Shown here: positions 6,188 to 11,974 of the stretch, piece by piece
Layout of the letters: each line of letters starts with the position of its first letter
How positions within the stretch are numbered: position 1 is the first letter of the stretch
Assembly (NCBI GenBank): GCA_027030435.1
Contig: JALVEX010000174.1
Span: 1-12,235 of the forward strand
Source: Paracoccaceae bacterium
GTDB lineage: Bacteria > Pseudomonadota > Alphaproteobacteria > Rhodobacterales > Rhodobacteraceae
Length of the DNA stretch: 12,235 bases
Direction of reading: 5' to 3'
Position numbers and translations under genes: made by a program
The notes under the pieces: model-generated
Told to the model about the DNA's origin: nothing
Database searches by the model: none
Seen by the model: the letters and a program-made list of their open reading frames with translations, nothing else

Positions 6188-6220
6188 GCGGTGGCGCTTC
6201 CTCCTCCCTGGCGCCACCGC
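6188..6220 (+). ncRNA. ccsR2: CcsR-like (cuckoo family) sRNA hairpin, copy 2
   Basis: A perfect 10-bp stem, GCGGTGGCGC (6188-6197) with GCGCCACCGC (6211-6220), encloses the same 13-nt loop TTCCTCCTCCCTG as copy 1, with CCTCCTCCC at 6200-6208. The stem sequence differs completely from copy 1 while the loop is identical, so pairing and loop are what is conserved. It is followed by AAAAATA, a likely single-stranded site for RNase E type cleavage. Confidence 0.9.
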
Positions 6221-6227
6221 AAAAATA

Positions 6228-6245
6228 CCGGGCCTGATCGCCCGG
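6228..6245 (+). repeat. Motif-less hairpin CCGGGC/GCCCGG between sRNA copies 2 and 3
   Basis: A perfect 6-bp stem with loop CTGATC and no CCTCCTCCC. It fills the extra space between copies 2 and 3 (motif starts 67 nt apart, against 38 and 43 nt for the other intervals). It could be an auxiliary stem of copy 2 or 3, a processing or stability element, or the stem of a decayed extra copy. Confidence 0.65.
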
Positions 6246-6251
6246 GATGAA

Positions 6252-6290
6252 TGCGAAGGGCTTTCTCCTCCTCCCTGTTGGCCCGACGCA
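6252..6290 (+). ncRNA. ccsR3: CcsR-like (cuckoo family) sRNA hairpin, copy 3 (weaker stem)
   Basis: An imperfect stem: TGCG pairs with CGCA and GGGC (6258-6261) with GCCC (6281-6284), interrupted by an AA/GA internal loop. The 19-nt loop contains CTCCTCCTCCC (core CCTCCTCCC at 6267-6275), one CTC unit longer than in the other copies. The conserved loop word argues that it is functional in spite of the weaker stem, or it is a diverging copy. Confidence 0.82.
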
Positions 6291-6296
6291 GGAAAG

Positions 6297-6339
6297 AACG
6301 GCAGCGCCTCCTCCTCCCTGGGCGCTGCCGTTTCTTTTT
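6297..6339 (+). ncRNA. ccsR4: CcsR-like (cuckoo family) sRNA hairpin, copy 4, ending in the operon terminator
   Basis: A perfect 12-bp stem AACGGCAGCGCC (6297-6308) with GGCGCTGCCGTT (6321-6332) encloses the loop TCCTCCTCCCTG, with CCTCCTCCC at 6310-6318. It runs straight into TTTCTTTTT, so the same hairpin serves as an intrinsic terminator. This is the strongest stem of the four and sets the 3' end of the ccaF1-sRNA transcript. Confidence 0.9.
6297..6339 (+). terminator. Intrinsic terminator of the ccaF1-sRNA unit
   Basis: A GC-rich 12-bp hairpin is followed by TTCTTTTT. On the minus strand the same stem is followed by CTTTCC, a poor U-tract, so it could give partial termination of the convergent uvrD transcript, which ends about 75 nt away. 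Confidence 0.88.
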
Positions 6340-6371
6340 GCCACCGATTGCGCCTGTGGCACGCACGCGAT

Positions 6372-6410
6372 GCCTCCGGCGGGGATATTTGCAGGCCAGT
6401 GATGGAAAGG
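6372..6410 (+). repeat. Rhodobacterales-type intergenic repeat, copy A
   Basis: GCCTCCGGCGGG then GATATTTG, GGCCAGTGATGGAAAG. It aligns with copy B (8811-8842, opposite strand): GCCTCCGGCGGG, (G)A/AGTATTTG, GGCCA, GATG(G)AA. It lies about 30 nt after the ccaF1-sRNA terminator in the same orientation as that unit, and 5 nt from the uvrD stop. Similar CTCCGGCGGGAGTATTT-type sequences are, from general knowledge, frequent after genes in Rhodobacterales genomes. Confidence 0.6.
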
Positions 6411-6414
6411 GGGA

Positions 6415-8730
6415 TCAGAAGGGGATATCGCCGGCTTTGCCGGCCGGCTCAAGATAATGGGCCACGACCTTCTTCGTGCCCGCCTTCTCGAACTCGATTT
6501 CGAGCTTGTCGCCATCCATCCCGATCACGCGGCCGTAGCCGAATTTCTGGTGGAACACCCGTTCGCCCTCGGTGAAGCTTGCGCGCGCGGTTGTGGTGAT
6601 CACGGGCGCGGGGGCGGGGCCCTTGGCGGCGTGGGCCTGCAGGCGCCGCCATCCGGGGGAATTGTAGTGATCGGCGCTCGCGGCGGCGGCTTCCATCCGG
6701 GCCGAAGGCGCGGCGGCGCCGTGATTGCCGCCATAGAGGCCCGGAGGGGTCAGCACTTCCACATGCTCTTCGGGCAGCTCATCGATGAAGCGCGAAGGAA
6801 GCTGGGATTGCCACTGGCCATAGACGCGCCGGTTGGCGGCGAAGGAGATGGTGCAGAGCTCTTGGGCGCGGGTGATGCCCACATAGGCGAGGCGGCGCTC
6901 CTCTTCGAGCCCCCTCAGGCCATTTTCATCAAGGCTGCGCTGGCTGGGGAAAAGGCCATCCTCCCAGCCGGGCAGGAAAACGGCTGGGAATTCCAGCCCC
7001 TTGGCGGCGTGGAGGGTCATCAGCGTGACCTTTTCCTCGCCGGTTTCGGTTTCGTTGTCCATGATCAGCGCTACGTGTTCGAGGAAGCCCTGCAGATTCT
7101 CGAACTGCTCCAGCGCCTTCACAAGCTCCTTGAGGTTTTCAAGCCGCCCCGCCGCCTCGGGGGATTTGTCGGCCTGCCACATGGCGGTATAGCCGCTTTC
7201 ATCGAGGATCATCTCCGCAAGCTCGACATGGGAGAGATCGCCGCGCTGCATCTCGCCACGCCAGCGCGCGAGGCTTTCAAGGAGCCTGCGCAGCTCCCCC
7301 GCGCCCTTGCCCCTGAGCCCGCCTTCTTCCAGCAGCAGCCGCGCACCCTCGGCCAGAGGCACGCCGCGCGCCCGTGCCATGGCGCGGATCTTCTGCTGCG
7401 CCGCATCGCCCAGGCCGCGCTTGGGGGTATTGACGATGCGCTCGAAGGCGAGATCGTCGGTCGGGCTGGTGACAAGGCGGAAATAGGCCATGGCATCGCG
7501 GATCTCGAGGCGCTCGTAGAAGCGCGGGCCGCCGATCACCCGGTAGGGCAGACCGATGGTAAGGAAGCGATCCTCGAAGGCGCGCATCTGGTGGCTGGCG
7601 CGCACCAGGATGGCGATATCATCGAGCGAAAGTGGATCCCGCCCGCGGCTGCCCCGCTGCATCGCCTCGATCTCCTCGCCGATCCAGCGCGCCTCCTCCT
7701 CGCCATCCCAATGGCCGATGAGGCGGACCTTCTCGCCCTCCTGCGCCTCCGTCCAGAGGGTCTTGCCAAGGCGGCCCTCGTTGGCCGCGATCAGCCCCGA
7801 GGCGGCACCCAGAATATGCGGGGTGGAGCGGTAGTTCTGCTCGAGCCGCACCACCTTCGCGCCGGGAAAATCCTTCTCGAAGCGCAGGATGTTGCCCACC
7901 TCCGCCCCGCGCCAGCCATAGATCGACTGATCGTCATCCCCCACGCAGCAGATGTTGCGGTGCTCGGCGGCGAGCAGGCGAAGCCAGAGATACTGGGCCA
8001 CGTTGGTATCCTGGTATTCATCCACGAGGATGTAGCGAAACCAGCGCTGGTATTGGGCGAGGATATCGGGGTGGTTCTGGAAGATCGTCACCATGTGCAG
8101 GAGGAGATCGCCGAAATCCACGGCATTGAGATCGCGCAGCCGCGCCTGGTAGGCGGCGTAAAGCGCCGGGCCGGCGCCGTTGAAGGCGCTCGCCTCGCCG
8201 GCAGGCAGGGTTTCGGGGGTGAAGGCGCGGTTCTTCCAGCCGTCGATCACGGCCGCGAGGGCGCGCGCCGGCCAGCGCTTTTCATCGATGTTGGCGGCCA
8301 GGATCAGCTGCTTCATCAGGCGCAGCTGATCATCCGTATCGAGAATGGTGAAATTGCTCTTAAGCCCCGCAAGCTCCGCGTGGCGACGCAGGAGCTTCAC
8401 GCATATCGCATGAAACGTGCCGAGCCAGGGCATGCCCTCGATCGTCTGGCCGAGCATGGCGGCGACGCGCTCCTTCATCTCGCGCGCGGCCTTATTGGTG
8501 AAGGTAACGGCAAGGATCTCGTTCGGGCGCGCCTTGCCGGTGGCCAGCAGATGCACGATGCGCGCAGTCAGCGCCCGCGTCTTGCCGGTGCCCGCGCCCG
8601 CGAGCATCAGCACCGGACCATCGAGCGCCTCCACCGCCGCACGCTGGGCGGGATTGAGGGCCTCGAGATAGGGCGCGGGGCGCGCTGCGGCCATGGCCCG
8701 GGCGGAAAGGGGAAGGCTCGGATCACTCAT
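6415..8730 (-). CDS. uvrD: ATP-dependent DNA helicase UvrD/PcrA (superfamily 1)
   Basis: A 3'-5' DNA helicase (771 aa) for nucleotide excision and mismatch repair and for removing recombination or transcription blocks. All SF1A motifs are present: Q motif LNPAQRAAV (25-33), Walker A AGAGTGKT (44-51), motif Ia AVTFTNKAAREMKERV (74-89), Walker B VDEYQDTN (236-243), motif III GDDDQSIYGWRGA (264-276), motif IV LEQNYRS (296-302), motif V VTLMTLHAAKGLEFPAVF (568-585) and motif VI EERRLAYVGITRAQ (609-622). The C-terminal Tudor-like module of PcrA/UvrD is GERVFHQKFGYGRVIG (722-737), continuing to HYLE (758-761), after an Ala-rich linker. The length fits the family. The ATG at 8730 lacks a clear Shine-Dalgarno. 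A LexA-type box lies 41 nt upstream, implying SOS control. The gene is convergent with the ccaF1-sRNA unit. Confidence 0.96.
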   Translation of the reverse strand: MSDPSLPLSARAMAAARPAPYLEALNPAQRAAVEALDGPVLMLAGAGTGKTRALTARIVHLLATGKARPNEILAVTFTNKAAREMKERVAAMLGQTIEGMPWLGTFHAICVKLLRRHAELAGLKSNFTILDTDDQLRLMKQLILAANIDEKRWPARALAAVIDGWKNRAFTPETLPAGEASAFNGAGPALYAAYQARLRDLNAVDFGDLLLHMVTIFQNHPDILAQYQRWFRYILVDEYQDTNVAQYLWLRLLAAEHRNICCVGDDDQSIYGWRGAEVGNILRFEKDFPGAKVVRLEQNYRSTPHILGAASGLIAANEGRLGKTLWTEAQEGEKVRLIGHWDGEEEARWIGEEIEAMQRGSRGRDPLSLDDIAILVRASHQMRAFEDRFLTIGLPYRVIGGPRFYERLEIRDAMAYFRLVTSPTDDLAFERIVNTPKRGLGDAAQQKIRAMARARGVPLAEGARLLLEEGGLRGKGAGELRRLLESLARWRGEMQRGDLSHVELAEMILDESGYTAMWQADKSPEAAGRLENLKELVKALEQFENLQGFLEHVALIMDNETETGEEKVTLMTLHAAKGLEFPAVFLPGWEDGLFPSQRSLDENGLRGLEEERRLAYVGITRAQELCTISFAANRRVYGQWQSQLPSRFIDELPEEHVEVLTPPGLYGGNHGAAAPSARMEAAAASADHYNSPGWRRLQAHAAKGPAPAPVITTTARASFTEGERVFHQKFGYGRVIGMDGDKLEIEFEKAGTKKVVAHYLEPAGKAGDIPF

Positions 8731-8771
8731 GGCGGCAATCTAGCGTGAAGCCGCGGCAAGGAAAAGAGGGC

Positions 8772-8786
8772 GTTCGACATTTGTTC
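8772..8786. promoter_or_regulatory. LexA (SOS) box GTTC-N7-GTTC upstream of uvrD
   Basis: GTTCGACATTTGTTC is an exact match to the alphaproteobacterial LexA consensus GTTC-N7-GTTC (GAAC-N7-GAAC on the coding strand). It ends 41 nt before the uvrD ATG, in a 120-bp intergenic space, the right distance for repression. uvrD is an SOS gene in E. coli. An 8-base match may be chance once, but not often in precisely this place. Confidence 0.78.
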
Positions 8787-8810
8787 GCCCCCCGCATTCC
8801 ACGCTCTCCC

Positions 8811-8842
8811 CTTCATCTTGGCCAAATACTCCCGCCGGAGGC
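8811..8842 (-). repeat. Rhodobacterales-type intergenic repeat, copy B
   Basis: On the minus strand GCCTCCGGCGGGAG (8842-8829) then TATTTGGCCAAGATGAAG. It begins 8 nt after the stop of the exported calcium-loop protein gene, in the same orientation as that gene. CTCC/GGGAG can form a short stem followed by TATTTG, so it may act as a weak terminator or a 3'-end element. It is the sister of copy A at 6372-6410. Confidence 0.65.
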
Positions 8843-8850
8843 GCCCGCCC

Positions 8851-9576
8851 TCACCGCCCGCAGGCCAGCGCCTGCCTGATGGCATCCGGCGAATAGGCCG
8901 CGAGCACCCGAGCGATCACCTCCCCGCCCTCAAGGCGCACGGCCATGATCTCCCGCCAATCGGCATCGGGGATGACGATTTCCGCCCCGCTCCCGCAATC
9001 GTGCACCCCCCCGGTGATGAAATCATCGCCGATGCGGTGATTGGAAAAGCCGCGCGCCTTGGCGACCGGCTCAAGCCGCCCATCGCGAAAGCGCGCAATC
9101 TTCAGGATCTTCGCCAGATGCGGGCGATCCACCCAGGCGATTTCCATGAACCCGTCGCCATCCAGATCCGCGGCGCCTGCGGGGGCGAGCCAGCGGTGCG
9201 CGCGGCCTATGAAGGGGGAAGCGGCGATCAGGCCCCTCTCGCCATAGATCGAAAGACGCGCTCCCCGGGCAAGATCGGTTTCCACCACGATCACCTCGGG
9301 CGCGCCATCGCGATCGAGATCGACGAGGCGCGGCGCGAGATCCTCGAACACGCGCCTTTCGGGCAGGGTGATGCGCAGACGGCGACCATCCGCGAGATCG
9401 AGCACCAGCGCGCCCCACTCGATGGCATCGCCAAGGATCGCGTGATCATAGCGCGTGGTGGGCGCGTCAAATTCTGCGCCGGTGATCTCGGCGCGAAGCG
9501 GGAATGTCAGCAGAAAGGCGGCCAGGGCGGCGAGTGCGATGCCCCCGCCCTGCCCGATGCCCCCGCCCCGCCCCAT
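8851..9576 (-). CDS. Exported VCBS/FG-GAP-like repeat protein of unknown function
   Basis: A 241-aa protein with a signal peptide: G/R-rich start, hydrophobic core at about 11-26 and an LRA-E cleavage site near 29, so it is probably periplasmic. Two EF-hand-like calcium loops sit in FG-GAP/VCBS-type repeats: DLDRDGAPEVIVVETD (86-101) and ADLDGDGFMEIAWVD (136-150). The segment near 182-206 (RIGDDFITGG to IVIPDADW) looks like a third, degenerate blade. Cys193 and Cys239 could form a disulfide. The ATG overlaps the ferredoxin stop by 1 nt (TGATG), so translation is coupled; the ATG itself has no clear ribosome-binding site. The function is unknown to me. The family call rests on the D-x-D-x-DG loops. 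A Rhodobacterales intergenic repeat follows the stop. Confidence 0.82.
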   Translation of the reverse strand: MGRGGGIGQGGGIALAALAAFLLTFPLRAEITGAEFDAPTTRYDHAILGDAIEWGALVLDLADGRRLRITLPERRVFEDLAPRLVDLDRDGAPEVIVVETDLARGARLSIYGERGLIAASPFIGRAHRWLAPAGAADLDGDGFMEIAWVDRPHLAKILKIARFRDGRLEPVAKARGFSNHRIGDDFITGGVHDCGSGAEIVIPDADWREIMAVRLEGGEVIARVLAAYSPDAIRQALACGR

Positions 9577-9899
9577 CAGATCTGCTTTTCGGGCAGATGC
9601 ACGATCAGGCCGTCGAGATCATCCGTCACCTTGAGCTGGCATGTGAGGCGCGAGCGCTTCTCGTCGGGCTGCCAGGCGAAATCGAGCATGTCTTCTTCCA
9701 TCGCCTCCTTCGGGGGCAGGCGATCGACCCATTCGGGATCTATATAGGCATGGCAGGTGGAGCAGGCGCAGGCGCCGCCGCAATCGGCATCGATGCCGGG
9801 GATGTTGTTGTCGCGCGCGCCTTCCATCACGGTCAGCCCCGTGGGCACCTCGACCTCATGGCGCGTGCCGTTCGCTTCGATATAGATGATCCTGGCCAT
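9576..9899 (-). CDS. fdxE: [2Fe-2S] ferredoxin, ferredoxin VI (adrenodoxin type)
   Basis: A 107-aa soluble electron carrier with one [2Fe-2S] cluster. The four ligands follow the adrenodoxin pattern: Cys40, Cys46, Cys49 and Cys87, within DADCGGACACSTCHAYIDPEW (38-58 region) and SRLTCQLKVT. The opening ARIIYIEANGTRHEVEVP, LTVMEGARDNNIPGIDADCG, and the ending LDGLIVHLPEKQI closely match Rhodobacter capsulatus ferredoxin VI from memory. The frame extends upstream to an ATG at 10013, but those 38 residues do not belong to the family; ATG at 9899 gives the canonical start, with GGGA about 9 nt before it. The redox partner is not encoded in the window. The stop overlaps the start of the exported calcium-loop protein gene, forming a two-gene operon. 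Confidence 0.95.
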   Translation of the reverse strand: MARIIYIEANGTRHEVEVPTGLTVMEGARDNNIPGIDADCGGACACSTCHAYIDPEWVDRLPPKEAMEEDMLDFAWQPDEKRSRLTCQLKVTDDLDGLIVHLPEKQI

Positions 9900-10001
9900 G
9901 CTCGTTTCCCGCTGTTCTGCCGTCACATGCAATTCTTCGCCACAGTCTCTAGCCAAGAGCGCGCGGGCGTTCCAGCCCAAACTTGCACCCGTCTCCACTC
10001 G

Positions 10002-10023
10002 CCACGCGGCCAAAGCCGCGCGG
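10002..10023 (-). repeat. Strong hairpin between degP and ferredoxin gene
   Basis: On the minus strand CCGCGCGGC, loop TTTG, GCCGCGTGG: 9 bp with one G-U. It lies 54-75 nt after the degP stop. No U-run follows (CGAGTGGAG), so it is not a standard intrinsic terminator. It may protect the degP mRNA 3' end or assist Rho-dependent termination before the ferredoxin gene. Confidence 0.6.
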
Positions 10024-10076
10024 CAACAGGATCGCTCTTGCAGGAAACAGCACGCAGGCAGCCTCGCCTTTCGGGG

Positions 10077-11579
10077 TCACTTCACCGGCAGGGCCACGAA
10101 GCGCGGCTCGCCGGCACGCCGCACCAGAAGCAGCACCGATTTGCGCCCCGCATCGCGCACCTCCTCGATGCGCTTCTCGAAATCCCTGATGGTATCGACC
10201 TTCTGCTGCCCCACTTCGGTGATCAGATCGCCGGGGCGAAGGCCCTTCTCGAAGGCGGGAGAGCTTTCGTCCACCGCCTTGATCAGCAGCCCCCCGGCAT
10301 CGGGGCCGAGCCCCATCTCCTTGCGGATTTCGTCGGTGATCTCGCTCAGCGTCAGCCCGAGGATCTGCTTTTCGGCCGGGGCCGGCTTTTCGCCGCCATC
10401 CTCGCCGCCGTTGCGGGCGCCGTTCTGCGCCGCCTCGGCCTCTTCGCGCCGCCCCAGAACGACCTTCAGCGTCACCGTCTTGCCATCGCGCCACACCACG
10501 AGCCGCACCGCCTTGCCCACTTCCGCATCCCCCACCATGCGCACCAGATCGCGGGTGTTCTCGATCTCGCGCCCGTCGAAGGAGAGGATCACATCGCCCT
10601 GCTGCACGCCGGCATCCTTCGCCGGGCCGTCGGGCACGTCGGTGACCAGCGCGCCGCGGGTGCTTTCGAGCCCCATCGCCTCGGCCATGTCGGGGGTGAT
10701 GTCCTGGATGCGCACGCCGAGCCAGCCGCGCCGCGTCTCGCCGTATTTGCGCAGCTGGTCCACCACCTTGCTGACCACATTCGAGGCCATCGAGAAGCCG
10801 ATCCCGATCGAGCCGCCGGTGGGGCTCAGGATCGCGGTGTTGACCCCGATCACCTCGCCATCCATGTTGAACAGCGGGCCGCCGGAATTGCCCCGGTTGA
10901 TGGCGGCATCCGTCTGGAGGAAATCGTCATAGGTGCCGTTGAGCTCGCGCTTGCGCGCCGAGATGATCCCGGCCGAGACGGAAAACCCCTGCCCCAGCGG
11001 ATTGCCCACGGCAAGCACCCAATCGCCCACCCGCGCGAGATCGCTGTCGCCGAAACGCACGAAGGGCAGCGGCGCCTCGCTCTCGACCTTCAGCAGCGCG
11101 ATATCGGTTTTCGGATCGGTCCCGATGATCTTCGCAGGCAGTGCCTTGCCATCGAGAAATTCGATCTGGATCTCGTCCGCCCCCTCGATCACGTGGTTGT
11201 TGGTGACGATATAACCATCCTCGGAGATCACGAAGCCCGAGCCCAGCGCCTGGGCCTTGCGCGGGGCGGGCTTGCCCCCGTCCTTGCCCCCGCCTTTGCC
11301 CTTGCCATCGGGATTGAGAAAATCATTGAAGAAATCATCGAAGGGCGAGCCGGGCGGTATCCCGCCTGGGCCGGCGGGCGCAGAAACGAGCGTCGTCGTG
11401 GTGATATCGACAACCGCAGGGCTCACCTTTTCGGCGAGATCGGCAAAGCCCTCGGGCTGGGCGCGCGCGAGCGATGCGAAGGCCTGCGCCAACAGCAGCA
11501 CCACGGCCGCGAGCAGCATACCCGCTCCCGCCATCGGATCAAAGCCTGTCCGGCTTGCGGCTATTGCCCTGTTTTCCAC
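10077..11579 (-). CDS. degP: Periplasmic Do/DegP-family serine endopeptidase
   Basis: An HtrA-type protease and chaperone that degrades misfolded periplasmic proteins; 500 aa from the chosen start. It has a signal peptide (hydrophobic AGMLLAAVVLLLAQAFASLA, then RA-Q). The catalytic triad is complete: His129 in TNNHVI, Asp159 in KTDIALL, and Ser232 in GNSGGP. A flexible Gly/Lys-rich stretch (about 90-105) matches the LA loop. Two PDZ domains follow: WLGVRIQDITPDMAEAMGL onward (about 286-375) and LGLTLSEIT onward (about 407-495), joined by a charged linker. The frame has an ATG at 11594, but the GTG at 11579 has GGAGG 8 nt upstream while the ATG has no ribosome-binding site, so I prefer GTG. 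Next to DUF2065 and hflC it fits a membrane and envelope quality-control group. Confidence 0.95.
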   Translation of the reverse strand: MENRAIAASRTGFDPMAGAGMLLAAVVLLLAQAFASLARAQPEGFADLAEKVSPAVVDITTTTLVSAPAGPGGIPPGSPFDDFFNDFLNPDGKGKGGGKDGGKPAPRKAQALGSGFVISEDGYIVTNNHVIEGADEIQIEFLDGKALPAKIIGTDPKTDIALLKVESEAPLPFVRFGDSDLARVGDWVLAVGNPLGQGFSVSAGIISARKRELNGTYDDFLQTDAAINRGNSGGPLFNMDGEVIGVNTAILSPTGGSIGIGFSMASNVVSKVVDQLRKYGETRRGWLGVRIQDITPDMAEAMGLESTRGALVTDVPDGPAKDAGVQQGDVILSFDGREIENTRDLVRMVGDAEVGKAVRLVVWRDGKTVTLKVVLGRREEAEAAQNGARNGGEDGGEKPAPAEKQILGLTLSEITDEIRKEMGLGPDAGGLLIKAVDESSPAFEKGLRPGDLITEVGQQKVDTIRDFEKRIEEVRDAGRKSVLLLVRRAGEPRFVALPVK

Positions 11580-11613
11580 GATATCACCCTCCATCCATTA
11601 TCACTTATTGCAT

Positions 11614-11651
11614 GCAGCGCCGGAAATGCTCCCGGCCCGATCGGACGCTGC
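11614..11651 (-). repeat. Inverted repeat in the degP leader
   Basis: On the minus strand GCAGCG (11651-11646) pairs with CGCTGC (11619-11614), with CCGG/CCGG nested inside around a GAGCATTT loop and a 10-nt bulge. It ends about 34 nt before the degP GTG. It could be a leader hairpin or an operator; no known riboswitch or thermometer pattern is recognised. Confidence 0.4.
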
Positions 11652-11737
11652 GGCCTCCGTGTGCAGTATTCCCCTTCCCCCGCCCCGGGCGCAACCCCCG
11701 GCCCGCGCCCGGAAGGCCGGAAGCGGTGCATAACCGC

Positions 11738-11959
11738 TCAAAACCCCGTGACACGGGCACAGAGATCAAGGATCAACCCGCGCCCGAGCCAGATCAGGGC
11801 AAGGCCGATCCCCATCGCCGCCAGCCCGATGAGGCGGCGGCGCGCCGGAGGGATCGCGCGCAGCATCTCCAAGAGCTCCTCCATACGCACAGGGGCCAGC
11901 GCATAGGCCAGCCCCTCCACGAACAGAACGAACCCGATCCCGAGGATCAGCCAGCCCAT
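11738..11959 (-). CDS. DUF2065 (YjeT-like) small inner-membrane protein
   Basis: A 73-aa protein with two membrane helices: about 3-23 (WLILGIGFVLFVEGLAYALA) and about 43-65 (LIGLAAMGIGLALIWLGRGL), joined by a short charged loop (MEELLEMLRAIPPARRR). This pattern is that of DUF2065, the YjeT family, commonly found immediately after hflC in proteobacteria; its function is unknown. The ATG has a GGAGG 7 nt upstream and begins 15 nt after the hflC stop, so it is co-transcribed with hflK-hflC. A 6-bp AGCGGT/ACCGCT hairpin (11722-11738) begins at the stop codon but lacks a U-run, so transcription may continue into degP, whose start is 158 nt further on. Confidence 0.88.
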   Translation of the reverse strand: MGWLILGIGFVLFVEGLAYALAPVRMEELLEMLRAIPPARRRLIGLAAMGIGLALIWLGRGLILDLCARVTGF

Positions 11960-11974
11960 CTGCGCCCCTCCGCG

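Noticed and set aside
6150..6332. Repeated CCTCCTCCC units as a CRISPR-like or simple repeat array
   Set aside because: The repeated word is only about 12 nt, spacing is irregular (38, 67 and 43 nt) and each unit is a hairpin with its own stem; this is an sRNA cluster, not CRISPR.
6457..8748. 763-aa plus-strand open frame
   Set aside because: An antisense shadow of uvrD, with low-complexity composition and no recognisable motif.
9900..10013. N-terminal extension of the ferredoxin to ATG at 10013
   Set aside because: The extra 38 residues do not match ferredoxin VI, whose normal start at 9899 has a ribosome-binding site.
9504..11906. 800-aa plus-strand open frame
   Set aside because: Spans the opposite strand of four real genes (ferredoxin, degP, DUF2065 and part of the exported protein); composition typical of an antisense frame.
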